From positions 1-9,555 of the forward strand of contig DASZHC010000075.1 of NCBI GenBank assembly GCA_035938215.1: a stretch of DNA of 9,555 nucleotides, given 5' to 3'. Within the stretch, counting starts at the first letter, position 1, and the number at the start of each line of letters is the position of its first letter. The notes beneath the pieces are model-generated. The model made no database searches, was not told where the DNA came from, and saw only the letters and a list, made by a program, of their open reading frames with translations. A program made the position numbers and the translations under genes. This DNA is from DASZHC01 sp035938215 (lineage in GTDB: Bacteria > Verrucomicrobiota > Verrucomicrobiia > Chthoniobacterales > JAFAMB01). Below are positions 1 to 6,069 of the stretch, one piece after another.

Positions 1-302
1 GACCGAAGTAACGCATCGCCAGCCAGGTCCACGGGATTCGATCGGCTCCAGAAAGGCGGCAAGAAGTTGTTCAAAGTCGGAAAAGCACGCAGACCGAGCA
101 CGTTGTTCCTCTTCGGATTTACCGGGTAGACCGGTCGATCATAGGCTTTGAGGTTTTCCACCAGGGCGCGTCCGACGCTCCCCGGGGCTTCCGTCGCGCC
201 AATCACGGCAACAGATTCAGGAGCGAACATCGCGTTGAGCAGGGGTCGGCGATGGGTGAGGAGATTGCTCTTCCTCTTTGTTCGGAAGGCGTTTCCGCTC
301 AT
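1..302 (-). CDS. ADP-forming acetyl-CoA synthetase-like protein, partial and internally deleted
   Basis: The reading frame starts at ATG 302 and is open to the window edge, so only about 100 codons are visible. Residues about 25-75 are a CoA-binding Rossmann start: MFAPESVAVIGATEAPGSVG, then VYPVNPKR and VLGLRAFPTL. This is typical of the N-terminus of NDP-forming acyl-CoA synthetases, which make acyl-CoA from acid, CoA and ATP. The frame then passes directly into LPPFWSRSNPVDLAGDA. In full-length family members that motif lies roughly 250 residues further on, in the second half of the enzyme. The rest of the CoA-binding domain and the flavodoxin-like ligase domain therefore appear to be missing, with the frame kept. 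It starts 88 bases after the HPr gene and is probably the third gene of the ROK-HPr operon. No clear ribosome binding site is seen; an internal ATG at 230 would also fit the domain start. Family assignment is strong, but whether the product works is doubtful. It could be a relic or an assembly join. Confidence 0.72.
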   Translation of the reverse strand, partial: MSGNAFRTKRKSNLLTHRRPLLNAMFAPESVAVIGATEAPGSVGRALVENLKAYDRPVYPVNPKRNNVLGLRAFPTLNNFLPPFWSRSNPVDLAGDALLR

Positions 303-390
303 ACCGGACAAGCTAACCTAAGTTCGCAAGTTGGGTACTTCAGGAAAATTGTTTGTCGAAGTTATCGCGTCCGAGGAGTGGCGGTCCGAT

Positions 391-681
391 TCAAAAGCCT
401 TTTTCGGCGAGTTGCTTCAGACACTTTTCAATCGCTTCCAAAGCCTTATCGGCATCTACGCCTTCCGCCGTGACCGATATCTCGGTTCCCTTGCGGATGT
501 CTGCAGTCATTATGTCCATGATGCTGATTGCGGAACATTTTTTCCCATTCGCCATAATCGTGATTTCGCTCTTGAAGCGTACGGCACAGCGCACCAGTTC
601 GCTTACTGGTCGCGCATGAAGTCCGCTCTCGTTCGAAATCAATATCCTCCGCGTCTCTGCCTTTCTCGCAGTCTTTTGCAT
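391..681 (-). CDS. ptsH: HPr family phosphocarrier protein
   Basis: A 96-residue protein with the HPr signature. The family takes phosphate from PEP-dependent Enzyme I on a histidine and passes it to sugar-specific EIIA domains in the cytoplasm. Residues 19-25 are SGLHARP, so His22 is the expected phosphohistidine followed by the usual Ala-Arg-Pro. Residues 52-58 are ISIMDIM, placing Ser53 exactly 31 residues after His22, the same spacing as His15 and Ser46 in classical HPr, so a regulatory seryl-phosphorylation site may also be kept. The C-terminus ends in the normal final helix (DADKALEAIEKCLKQLAEKG). The frame is open upstream to 852, but that part overlaps the ROK gene and has no HPr character; ATG 681 gives the family's usual length. 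It follows the ROK stop by 31 bases on the same strand. No Enzyme I, EII or HPr kinase gene is in the window, so a role in sugar transport or in regulation alone cannot be decided. Confidence 0.9.
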   Translation of the reverse strand: MQKTARKAETRRILISNESGLHARPVSELVRCAVRFKSEITIMANGKKCSAISIMDIMTADIRKGTEISVTAEGVDADKALEAIEKCLKQLAEKGF

Positions 682-712
682 CGAGTTACAAGTAGGAGGT
701 ATACCGTTGGCT

Positions 713-1993
713 TCAAAAGGGTCTGGATGCAAGGCTTGAGTGAGGAGCATCCCGCCCGCGGAAGGAGGGATTTCGCGGCATCTCCGAGCGTCCCCGCTGA
801 TCCAGTTCAAGAAGAACCAGACTTGCCGCGCCACGGGCCCAGACCTCATCACCCCAATGATGAATCACAATTTCCAAATTTCGCTGCAACGGAGGAAGTA
901 CGAGACGCTCGGCTGTGGAGCGCAGGGAGTCCTCAAAGAGGTGGGCGCATCGAACGGCGCCCTGACAGATTATAATTCGCTGGGGATTCAACAGATTAAC
1001 CAGATTAGCGATGCCAAGACCCAGGTAGCGTCCCATCTGGTCGAAGATCCTTTTCATCGCCTTATCGCCTCCTTCGGCTTTCGAAATGATGGCTTGCAAC
1101 AGACTTGATCGCTCATGGTAGTCGAGAGCGTGTTTTGGTACGCGAAATCCAGCCTTGGCGGCTTCGTGGAGAATGGCGAAGGCGGCGGTGTGTGTTTCCA
1201 TGCAGCCGTGCTCTCCGCATTGGCACAAGGGGCCCTCAAAGAAAAGTTTGGTATGGCCGAATTCGGCGGCCAACCCGTCGGCACCGCGATAAAGCTTCCC
1301 ATCAAAAATCAAGCCGCTGCCAGTGCCGTGCTCGATGGTAACCACTACGGCGTTCTGGAGGCCTTTTGCCATCCCAAACCAGAGCTCGGCAAGGGTAACA
1401 AGATTTGCATCGTTTTCGACAAAAACCGGGATCTCAAATTTCGCCTGCAGCAGTTCGCGAAAATTAACGTTGGGGTTCTCAAATACCGGGCTCCAGTATG
1501 CAAGACCACGATTGGAATCAACAAAGCCGGGCAGGCCGACCCCGATTCCGCTGACGTCCGCAATGCTTTTCTTTGCCTTCCTCAGGCAGGTGCGAACGCC
1601 GCGTACGATGAAAGCAACCATCTGGCCAGGGGTCAGTTTCCGCGGTCCTACCGGGATTTCATCCGATGCAGAGACGTTGCCGACAAAGTCGGTCACCGAG
1701 AAGACGATCTGGTGAGTCGCAATCTTGACTCCGACGACATGCGTGTAGTTCGGATTCAGGCGAAGCATCACTAATGGGCGCCCGCGGCCTCTTGCTCCCA
1801 GATCGTAAGCATCGTCCTCGATCAACGCTCCCTCGGCGATCAAATGACCAACGATGCTGGAAATCGTCGCCTGACTAAGACCGGTCAAATTCGATAGCTC
1901 CGAACGAGAGATTTGATTGTCGTGTAACCGTATGGTGTGAAGCACATCAAATCGGTTTATGTTTCGGATAATTGCTGGGCCTCGAGCGGACAT
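713..1993 (-). CDS. ROK family transcriptional regulator (NagC/Mlc/XylR type)
   Basis: A 426-residue protein with a winged helix-turn-helix (about residues 12-62, including SRSELSNLTGLSQATISSIV) followed by a ROK domain (about 84-400). ROK repressors sense sugars or sugar phosphates and control uptake and catabolic genes. Seen in the ROK part: VENDAN at 192-197 (the END motif whose Asp is the catalytic base in ROK kinases), EHGTGSG at 221-227, and the zinc site made by His247 plus CQCGEHGC at 257-264 (Cys257, Cys259, Cys264). The N-terminal DIGGT phosphate loop of ROK kinases is replaced by GVKIATHQ, which points to a regulator and not a kinase. A basic tail of about 25 residues follows the normal family end. 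ATG 1993 puts the helix-turn-helix at the usual distance from the N-terminus; no Shine-Dalgarno is seen. It is divergent from the solute-binding protein gene and leads the HPr operon, so both are plausible targets. Confidence 0.93.
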   Translation of the reverse strand: MSARGPAIIRNINRFDVLHTIRLHDNQISRSELSNLTGLSQATISSIVGHLIAEGALIEDDAYDLGARGRGRPLVMLRLNPNYTHVVGVKIATHQIVFSVTDFVGNVSASDEIPVGPRKLTPGQMVAFIVRGVRTCLRKAKKSIADVSGIGVGLPGFVDSNRGLAYWSPVFENPNVNFRELLQAKFEIPVFVENDANLVTLAELWFGMAKGLQNAVVVTIEHGTGSGLIFDGKLYRGADGLAAEFGHTKLFFEGPLCQCGEHGCMETHTAAFAILHEAAKAGFRVPKHALDYHERSSLLQAIISKAEGGDKAMKRIFDQMGRYLGLGIANLVNLLNPQRIIICQGAVRCAHLFEDSLRSTAERLVLPPLQRNLEIVIHHWGDEVWARGAASLVLLELDQRGRSEMPRNPSFRGRDAPHSSLASRPF

Positions 1994-2191
1994 GAAGAAT
2001 TCAGGTACCTGATTTTTTATCTCAGATTATTCCGAATCCACAAGCTTGTACTGATTTGCAAGGGTTTACGAAGCCGAAGCAATCGATTGCTTTTGCAAAA
2101 TAGTTTTCGACTTGACCGCTTGGATGCCTCCTTCGAGTATAACTGCACCCGTTTTTTTCAGACTTGCTCACTCATTCTCCCCCCTGCAACC
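1994..2191. promoter_or_regulatory. Divergent intergenic region between ROK regulator and sugar-binding protein, with operator-like palindromes
   Basis: This 198-bp space must contain both promoters. It holds a 16-bp perfect palindrome at 2077-2092 (AAGCAATCGATTGCTT), directly followed by a 10-bp palindrome at 2091-2100 (TTTTGCAAAA); a related TTTGCAA lies at 2055-2061. Possible plus-strand promoter boxes are TTGACC (2112-2117) and TATAAC (2138-2143), but the 20-bp gap is longer than ideal. On the minus strand a TTGTGG / GATAAA pair can be found close to the ROK gene, also weak. The palindromes lie upstream of the plus-strand boxes. The GCAATCGATTGC core with central CG resembles LacI/PurR-type operators, while the neighbouring regulator is ROK, so which protein binds is open. 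Confidence 0.55.
2077..2092. promoter_or_regulatory. 16-bp perfect palindrome, candidate operator
   Basis: AAGCAATCGATTGCTT is a perfect inverted repeat of 8-bp arms with no spacer, 100 bp upstream of the binding-protein start and 84 bp upstream of the ROK start. The central position in a divergent spacer beside a repressor gene suggests autoregulation and control of the binding protein. The central CG core is LacI-like, so a regulator outside the window is an alternative. Confidence 0.5.
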
Positions 2192-3454
2192 ATGAAATTT
2201 ATACGTGTCTTAGCGTTTGCTCTTGTCGGATCCTTGTCATGGTCCGCGTCCGCCGAAACTGTTGTCAAAATCCTCCATCTCCAAAAGCTTCCGAAGACCC
2301 TCGCAATCTGGCAGGAAGCGGCCAACCGGTATGAAAGTGCTCACCCCGGGGTTAAGGTCCGATTTGAGTACCTCGAAAATGAGGCTTTCAAAGCCAAGTT
2401 GCCGACCCTGTTGCAGTCGAAAGACCGCCCAAGCGCCTTTCACAGCTGGGGTGGGGGCGTGATGTTTGAACAAATAAGCGCCGGTGTCTGCCAGGACATT
2501 ACCAAGGCCATCACTGAGGGCGGATTTAAAGATACGTTTTACCCTGCCGGTATCCAAAATTTTAGCTTTCAGGGTAAGACTTATGGACTGCCCAATGATG
2601 TGGGCCCGATAGTATTCTGGTACAATAAGGAGCTTTGCCAGAAAGCGGGAGTCGATCCGCAGAAGATAAAATACTGGGACGACTTCGTTGAGGCGGTGAA
2701 GAAGTGCCTGGCTGCGGGTGTAACGCCAGTCGCCGCTGGTGGCAAGGACAAATGGCCACTGCACTTTTATCCCACGTTTTTGATGATGCGCATTATGGGC
2801 AAGGAGGGGATGCAGGCTGCTTACGAAGGCAAAAATGGCGGGTTCGCCGGTCCGGATGTGATCAAGGCTTTTCAAATGTACAAGGATTTCGCGGCGCTGC
2901 AGCCATTTCAGAAAGGTTACCTGGCAAACACATACGCGGAATCAGCAGGAACATTTCATGACGGGAAGACAGCATTCCACCTTATGGGCACGTGGGATCT
3001 CACAGAGGGCAGATCCGATTCGGCTGATGGGAAAGGGCTTCCCGACGAGAAGATTGGATGGATTTTCTTTCCGGAGGTCAAGGACGGGAAGGGGCATGCG
3101 AACGATATATTTGCCAGCGTAGATGGTTGGCTTGTGGTGAAGGAGGCGCCAAAAGAGACGATGGATTTCATGAAAGTCTGGCTCGGGAAAGAGATCCAGA
3201 GCAAGATTGCCGAGGAAGGGTTATTTATCCCAATGGTGAAAGGGACCGCGGATGTGATCAAGGATCCGTTCCAAAAACAAATCGCGTCAGAAGTCGAAAA
3301 ATCGCAATGGATTCAGATCGCGATGGACCAATTGCTTGGACCTGACACAGGTCGCGTCTTTAACGATGCCAGCGCCGACGTCGCCGCCGGGAATATGTCA
3401 GCCGAAAAAGCAGCAAAGACCATTGAACAGTCGTGGCAACAAAACAAGATGTAG
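2192..3454 (+). CDS. Family 1 extracellular solute-binding protein (sugar ABC transporter type)
   Basis: A 420-residue protein with a Sec signal peptide (residues 1-21, KFIR then a hydrophobic core and cleavage at SASA-ET) and no lipobox cysteine, so it should be free in the periplasm. The mature part has the SBP_bac_1 pattern of carbohydrate (CUT1) binding proteins: WQEAANRYESAHPGVKVRFE near the N-terminus, then TYGLPNDVGPIVFWYNKELC (about residues 130-149), YWDDFVEAVKKC, and near the C-terminus the repeated-helix region ending SAEKAAKTIEQSWQQ. Length is normal for the family. The frame is open upstream to 1937, but that part lies over the spacer; ATG 2192 is chosen because the signal peptide starts there. 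A pyrimidine-rich leader precedes it and no Shine-Dalgarno is seen. It is divergent from the ROK regulator. No permease or ATPase gene follows, which is unusual for a one-transporter locus. The sugar cannot be told from sequence. Confidence 0.93.
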   Translation: MKFIRVLAFALVGSLSWSASAETVVKILHLQKLPKTLAIWQEAANRYESAHPGVKVRFEYLENEAFKAKLPTLLQSKDRPSAFHSWGGGVMFEQISAGVCQDITKAITEGGFKDTFYPAGIQNFSFQGKTYGLPNDVGPIVFWYNKELCQKAGVDPQKIKYWDDFVEAVKKCLAAGVTPVAAGGKDKWPLHFYPTFLMMRIMGKEGMQAAYEGKNGGFAGPDVIKAFQMYKDFAALQPFQKGYLANTYAESAGTFHDGKTAFHLMGTWDLTEGRSDSADGKGLPDEKIGWIFFPEVKDGKGHANDIFASVDGWLVVKEAPKETMDFMKVWLGKEIQSKIAEEGLFIPMVKGTADVIKDPFQKQIASEVEKSQWIQIAMDQLLGPDTGRVFNDASADVAAGNMSAEKAAKTIEQSWQQNKM

Positions 3455-3458
3455 CTAG

Positions 3459-3526
3459 CCTGGAAATTTCACGAGCCAAAGCACTCGCGAAATTTCCAGG
3501 CTCTTGAGCCGCTCAGGAAGCGGCTC
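3459..3526 (+). terminator. Two consecutive hairpins after the solute-binding protein gene
   Basis: Starting four bases after the stop codon is a strong inverted repeat: CCTGGAAATTTC-A-CGAG (3459-3475) pairs with CTCG-C-GAAATTTCCAGG (3484-3500), giving 16 pairs, one mismatch and an 8-base loop. A second hairpin follows, GAGCCGCT (3506-3513) with AGCGGCTC (3519-3526) and a 5-base loop. Neither is followed by a T-tract on the plus strand, so this is either a Rho-independent-like barrier or an mRNA 3' stabilising structure rather than a textbook terminator. Confidence 0.55.
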
Positions 3527-3532
3527 GGAAGA

Positions 3533-3832
3533 AAATGGGACTTAAATCCGGGCAGAACAGAGTGAATGCTTTCTTCGGCGGTTTGTGCGACTATCTGTCG
3601 GTTTTGATGTGGTTTGCGACGATTCTCAGTTCCATGGCCTGCCGCTTGTCCCGAGCACGCAGGGCAGGTAGGGTCGCATCTCCGAGGCGACCGCGTTTTG
3701 CGCTGTGTGGCTTTGGGACTCCGGTCCGCTCGGCGATCGGACCCTACCAAGCTCTGACAATAACGCGCGAGTAGGCTCAGCATCCGAAGGTCGCGTTGGG
3801 AGCAACGCCAATTGGGCAAAGCGGCCGCGGTC
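3533..3832. other. Non-coding convergent spacer
   Basis: This 300-bp stretch separates the 3' ends of the solute-binding protein (plus) and the nucleoside hydrolase (minus). The short open frames here cross the palindromic repeat at 3667-3748 and show no family motif or signal peptide. Apart from that repeat I see nothing I can name. Confidence 0.6.
3667..3748. repeat. Palindromic intergenic repeat element with inverted 27-nt units (REP/MITE-like)
   Basis: An 82-bp element whose ends are inverted copies of one 27-nt unit: the left unit is 3667-3693 (starting GGTAGGGTCGC) and the right unit is 3722-3748 (starting, on the minus strand, GGTAGGGTCCG). The outer 9 bases are perfect (GGTAGGGTC / GACCCTACC). 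Each unit is itself a hairpin: GGTCGC...GCGACC on the left and GGTCCG...CGGACC on the right. It lies between convergent genes. It codes for nothing recognisable. The structure resembles REP/BIME sequences; no transposase is in the window. Confidence 0.7.
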
Positions 3833-4714
3833 TTAGCCGGCGATGTAACCCCACAGCGCCTGTTCGGCACCGTTTACACAAAGATCAAACGCCGCACGCA
3901 CATTTCCCTTCGGGTTGTCGGATCGCTCCACGCACCCGGCTAATTCTTGCTCGATATTCACCCTGATCTCGCAATTCTCAAATGAGAACAAATCGGGTCG
4001 AACCATAGCCAAGGCGGCTAACGGATCATGAGGATGGTTATGATTCACCCCGAGATAGTTCCACCATATTCGAATCTGGTTCTCAAGCAGGGGCCCAAGA
4101 CCGTTTGGTAGTTGTGTGATATGAGGAAGCTCTCGCTCTGTTAGGCTTATCCGCAGTGTCACATCCAGGCCGATAGCGGTAACCGGCATACCGGAATCGA
4201 ATACAATTCGGGCTGCTACATTGTCACACTCGATATTGTGTTCCGAATAATCTAACCAATAGGCGCCACCCATGAGATACAATCTTTTCACACGCGACGC
4301 GAACCCGGGGTCAGCCAGGATCGCTTTTGCGATATTCGTCAACGGCCCAATAGCCAGGATCTCCAGCTCGCCGGAATAAAGATGAGAATTCTGGATCAAG
4401 AATTGCTCAGCTGTCCTGCTCCGATCAACCGAAGCAGTCTCCAGAGATGGAATACCTTCACCCTCGTGCCCACACCAGAAGATTTGGCGTCCCGACAGCG
4501 GATCGGTCGCTCCGGGAACGATAAGAATCTCTGGATTGCCTGTCCGTTGCCAGGCTGTAGCTGCGATTCTTGCGCGGAGCAGCGTATCTCCATAGACAGT
4601 TGTTACCCCTTTCAAAGACAGCTCTCGCGCATGAGCCAGGAACACAAGCGCCAGAAGATCGTCAACATCCGTACCGATATCCGTATCCAGAATGACATGC
4701 CGCACTGGTTCCAA
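3833..4714 (-). CDS. Inosine/uridine-preferring nucleoside hydrolase family protein
   Basis: Hydrolyses the N-glycosidic bond of ribonucleosides to ribose and free base, usually for salvage. The calcium and ribose-binding N-terminus is HVILDTDIGTDVDD (residues 6-19), a variant of the family's DTDPGxDDA. Further family motifs in order are ILAIGPLTNIAKAI, LYLMGGAYW, NIECDNVAARIVFDSG and, near the C-terminus, HPHDPLAALAMVRPDLF, which carries the conserved His-Asp. At about 293 residues it has the usual length. There is no ATG near the true N-terminus. TTG 4714 is chosen because AAGGA stands five bases before it; GTG 4705, giving a start M-RHVILDTD, is the alternative. The frame stays open to 5047, but the extra part runs over a palindromic repeat and is not family sequence. 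There is no signal peptide, so it should be cytoplasmic. It is divergent from the exported protein gene at 4883. Confidence 0.92.
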   Translation of the reverse strand: MEPVRHVILDTDIGTDVDDLLALVFLAHARELSLKGVTTVYGDTLLRARIAATAWQRTGNPEILIVPGATDPLSGRQIFWCGHEGEGIPSLETASVDRSRTAEQFLIQNSHLYSGELEILAIGPLTNIAKAILADPGFASRVKRLYLMGGAYWLDYSEHNIECDNVAARIVFDSGMPVTAIGLDVTLRISLTERELPHITQLPNGLGPLLENQIRIWWNYLGVNHNHPHDPLAALAMVRPDLFSFENCEIRVNIEQELAGCVERSDNPKGNVRAAFDLCVNGAEQALWGYIAG

Positions 4715-4782
4715 TAGAATCCTTGAAAAGCAAAACCACCTAATGATTAATGTGCGGATACAGAAAAAACTTATGGGCTTGT

Positions 4783-4878
4783 TTGGAGGGGAGTTGCTTG
4801 CAACTCCCGCGAATTCCCCAAAGCCGGCCAAATTGTCCTTTACCGCGCTTCCGGGCGTGGCAAGCAACGCCCCTCCAA
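4783..4878. repeat. MITE-like palindromic element with 19-bp terminal inverted repeats
   Basis: A 96-bp element bounded by TTGGAGGGGAGTTGCTTGC (4783-4801) and its inverted partner GCAAGCAACGCCCCTCCAA (4860-4878), 18 of 19 bases matching. Each end also holds an internal palindrome, GGGAGTTGC-TT-GCAACTCCC on the left and an imperfect GGGCGTGGC-AA-GCAACGCCC on the right. It fills most of the divergent spacer between the nucleoside hydrolase and the exported protein and ends about five bases before the first candidate start of the latter. Sequence differs from the 3667-3748 element, but the plan is the same. Confidence 0.7.
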
Positions 4879-4882
4879 CGCC

Positions 4883-5704
4883 TTGAGAAGCTTCCACCAT
4901 CAGTTGCCGAGCGAAAGCTTCAAGCCGGTGCTGTTTCGATTGGTCATCGTGACGGCGATCGTCGCCGGGCTTGTGATGAACTCGCATGCGCAATCGATCC
5001 GGCTGTCGGATCAACAAGCCGCACGAATCGGGGCGAAAATTTGGCAAAATGAATCGGGACAGACGATTGCTGGGTTAACCGCCTGGAATTACGGTGAAGA
5101 GTTTGCTTCCCTCGGTATTGGACATTTCATCTGGTATCCTGCCGGTCGAAGGGGCCCGTTCGAAGAAAGCTTTCCGCTGCTCATTCGGTTTCTTGCAGCC
5201 AACGGAGTCAAGATTCCGAATTGGCTGATGAATTCCGAGTCGTGTCCGTGGCCGGATCGAGTCCGGTTTCTAGCCGATCAGAAGAGCCCGCGAATGGAAG
5301 AACTGAGATCTCTTCTTGCCCGTACTGTGCCTCTGCAGGCAAGATTCGCCGCGGGCAGACTGGAAGCTGCGCTGCCGAAAATGCTCGGGGCCGCGCAGGC
5401 AGGAGAAAGAGGGAAAATTCGAAGAAACTTTTATCGCGTTGCCGCCGAGCCTTTGGGCCCGTACGCACTGGTCGACTATGTAAATTTCAAAGGCGAGGGA
5501 ACTCTCGAGAGCGAGAGGTATAAAGGCGAGGGATGGGGCTTGCTTCAGGTCCTGGAAGCGATGGGCGAAGGACCCGCTCTTGTAGAGTTTCGCCGTGCAG
5601 CCGAGGCGATTCTGACTCGCCGAGTAAAAAACTCGCCTCCGGAGAGAGGCGAGTCGCGTTGGCTTCCGGGTTGGAAGAACAGAATCAGGACTTATGCAGA
5701 ATAA
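4883..5704 (+). CDS. Exported protein of unknown function, possibly lysozyme-like
   Basis: About 258-273 residues with a Sec signal peptide (hydrophobic stretch VLFRLVIVTAIVAGLVMNSHA, likely cleavage after SHA at residue 36). I do not recognise a named family. The mature N-terminus has WQNESG (Glu57), LTAWNYGEEF (65-74) and SLGIGHFIWYP (76-86). The run of a Glu followed about 20 residues later by S/T-x-GIGH recalls the catalytic region of T4-type lysozymes (E...D...T-x-GIGH), and DYVNFKGEG plus the C-terminal KNRIRTY would fit that fold's later helices. This is a suggestion, not an assignment. No ATG is available: TTG 4883, TTG 4904 and GTG 4928 are in frame, the last giving a compact signal peptide, and no ribosome binding site decides. 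The 3' end contains the terminator hairpin of the convergent gene. The divergent neighbour is a nucleoside hydrolase. Confidence 0.78.
   Translation: MRSFHHQLPSESFKPVLFRLVIVTAIVAGLVMNSHAQSIRLSDQQAARIGAKIWQNESGQTIAGLTAWNYGEEFASLGIGHFIWYPAGRRGPFEESFPLLIRFLAANGVKIPNWLMNSESCPWPDRVRFLADQKSPRMEELRSLLARTVPLQARFAAGRLEAALPKMLGAAQAGERGKIRRNFYRVAAEPLGPYALVDYVNFKGEGTLESERYKGEGWGLLQVLEAMGEGPALVEFRRAAEAILTRRVKNSPPERGESRWLPGWKNRIRTYAE
5626..5654 (-). terminator. Rho-independent terminator for the minus-strand cluster, inside the convergent CDS
   Basis: On the minus strand ACTCGCCTC (5654-5646) pairs with GAGGCGAGT (5639-5631) around a 6-base loop, and the stem runs straight into a T-tract (5631-5626). It lies about 50 bases beyond the stop of the GlsB-like gene, which is the right place to end the cluster. 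The same bases encode residues near the C-terminus of the plus-strand exported protein (around VKNSPPERGES). Confidence 0.8.
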
Positions 5705-5950
5705 TCAGGCAAGTTTGCCAACGATGAAAAGGACGATAATTGCGCCGATAATTGAGAGAATTAAACCAGCCGGGTGAAACCAGGAACCTTCCGCAGGTTT
5801 CGAAAACAACCGCGCGATGAGTCCTCCAACGATTGATCCGACAATACCTAGCAAGGTTGTCAGGATAAACCCCATATGGGTGTGCATGATGAAGTTGGCG
5901 ATCGCACCCGCAATAAAGCCTAAAATAATGGACCAGATAATATGCAACAT
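5705..5950 (-). CDS. GlsB/YeaQ/YmgE (transglycosylase-associated) family membrane protein
   Basis: An 81-residue hydrophobic protein with three membrane segments: residues about 2-22 (HIIWSIILGFIAGAIANFIM), 27-48 (GFILTTLLGIVGSIVGGLIA) and 59-80 (HPAGLILSIIGAIIVLFIVG). The Gly-rich GIVGSIVGGLIA core and the length are typical of this family, which is linked to stress responses and the cell envelope but has no defined biochemical activity. The frame is open upstream to 6073, but ATG 5950 gives the normal family length and the extra residues are polar and unrelated. No Shine-Dalgarno is seen. It lies downstream of the APC-USP genes on the same strand, 120 bases after the decayed copy, and is followed by a terminator, so it is probably the last gene of that transcript or has its own promoter in the gap. 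Confidence 0.9.
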   Translation of the reverse strand: MLHIIWSIILGFIAGAIANFIMHTHMGFILTTLLGIVGSIVGGLIARLFSKPAEGSWFHPAGLILSIIGAIIVLFIVGKLA

Positions 5951-6069
5951 AGGGATTCTTATTTCGGATTGTGAATACCGATCGGGATGTGAGTTAATTC
6001 GTCTAGCATCTTGAGCGTCGCTAATGTACGCTCTTTGACCGGCCATTTCAGGAAGTTTTTCGCTCTCTT

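Noticed and set aside
694..699. AGGAGG on the plus strand resembling a ribosome binding site
   Set aside because: No plus-strand gene follows; it lies in the HPr/ROK junction of minus-strand genes.
331..975. Plus-strand open frame of 214 codons
   Set aside because: It is antisense to the HPr gene and the ROK 3' end; the opposite strand carries clear HPr and ROK motifs.
1115..1774. Plus-strand open frame of 219 codons
   Set aside because: It lies fully inside the ROK gene on the other strand and has no family motif.
1937..2191. N-terminal extension of the solute-binding protein frame
   Set aside because: It covers the divergent promoter region and the ROK start; the signal peptide begins at ATG 2192.
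3535..3774. Short plus-strand open frame after the solute-binding protein
   Set aside because: It crosses the palindromic element, has no recognisable motif and no ribosome binding site.
4715..5047. N-terminal extension of the nucleoside hydrolase frame
   Set aside because: It crosses the palindromic repeat and overlaps the exported protein gene; family sequence begins only at HVILDTD.
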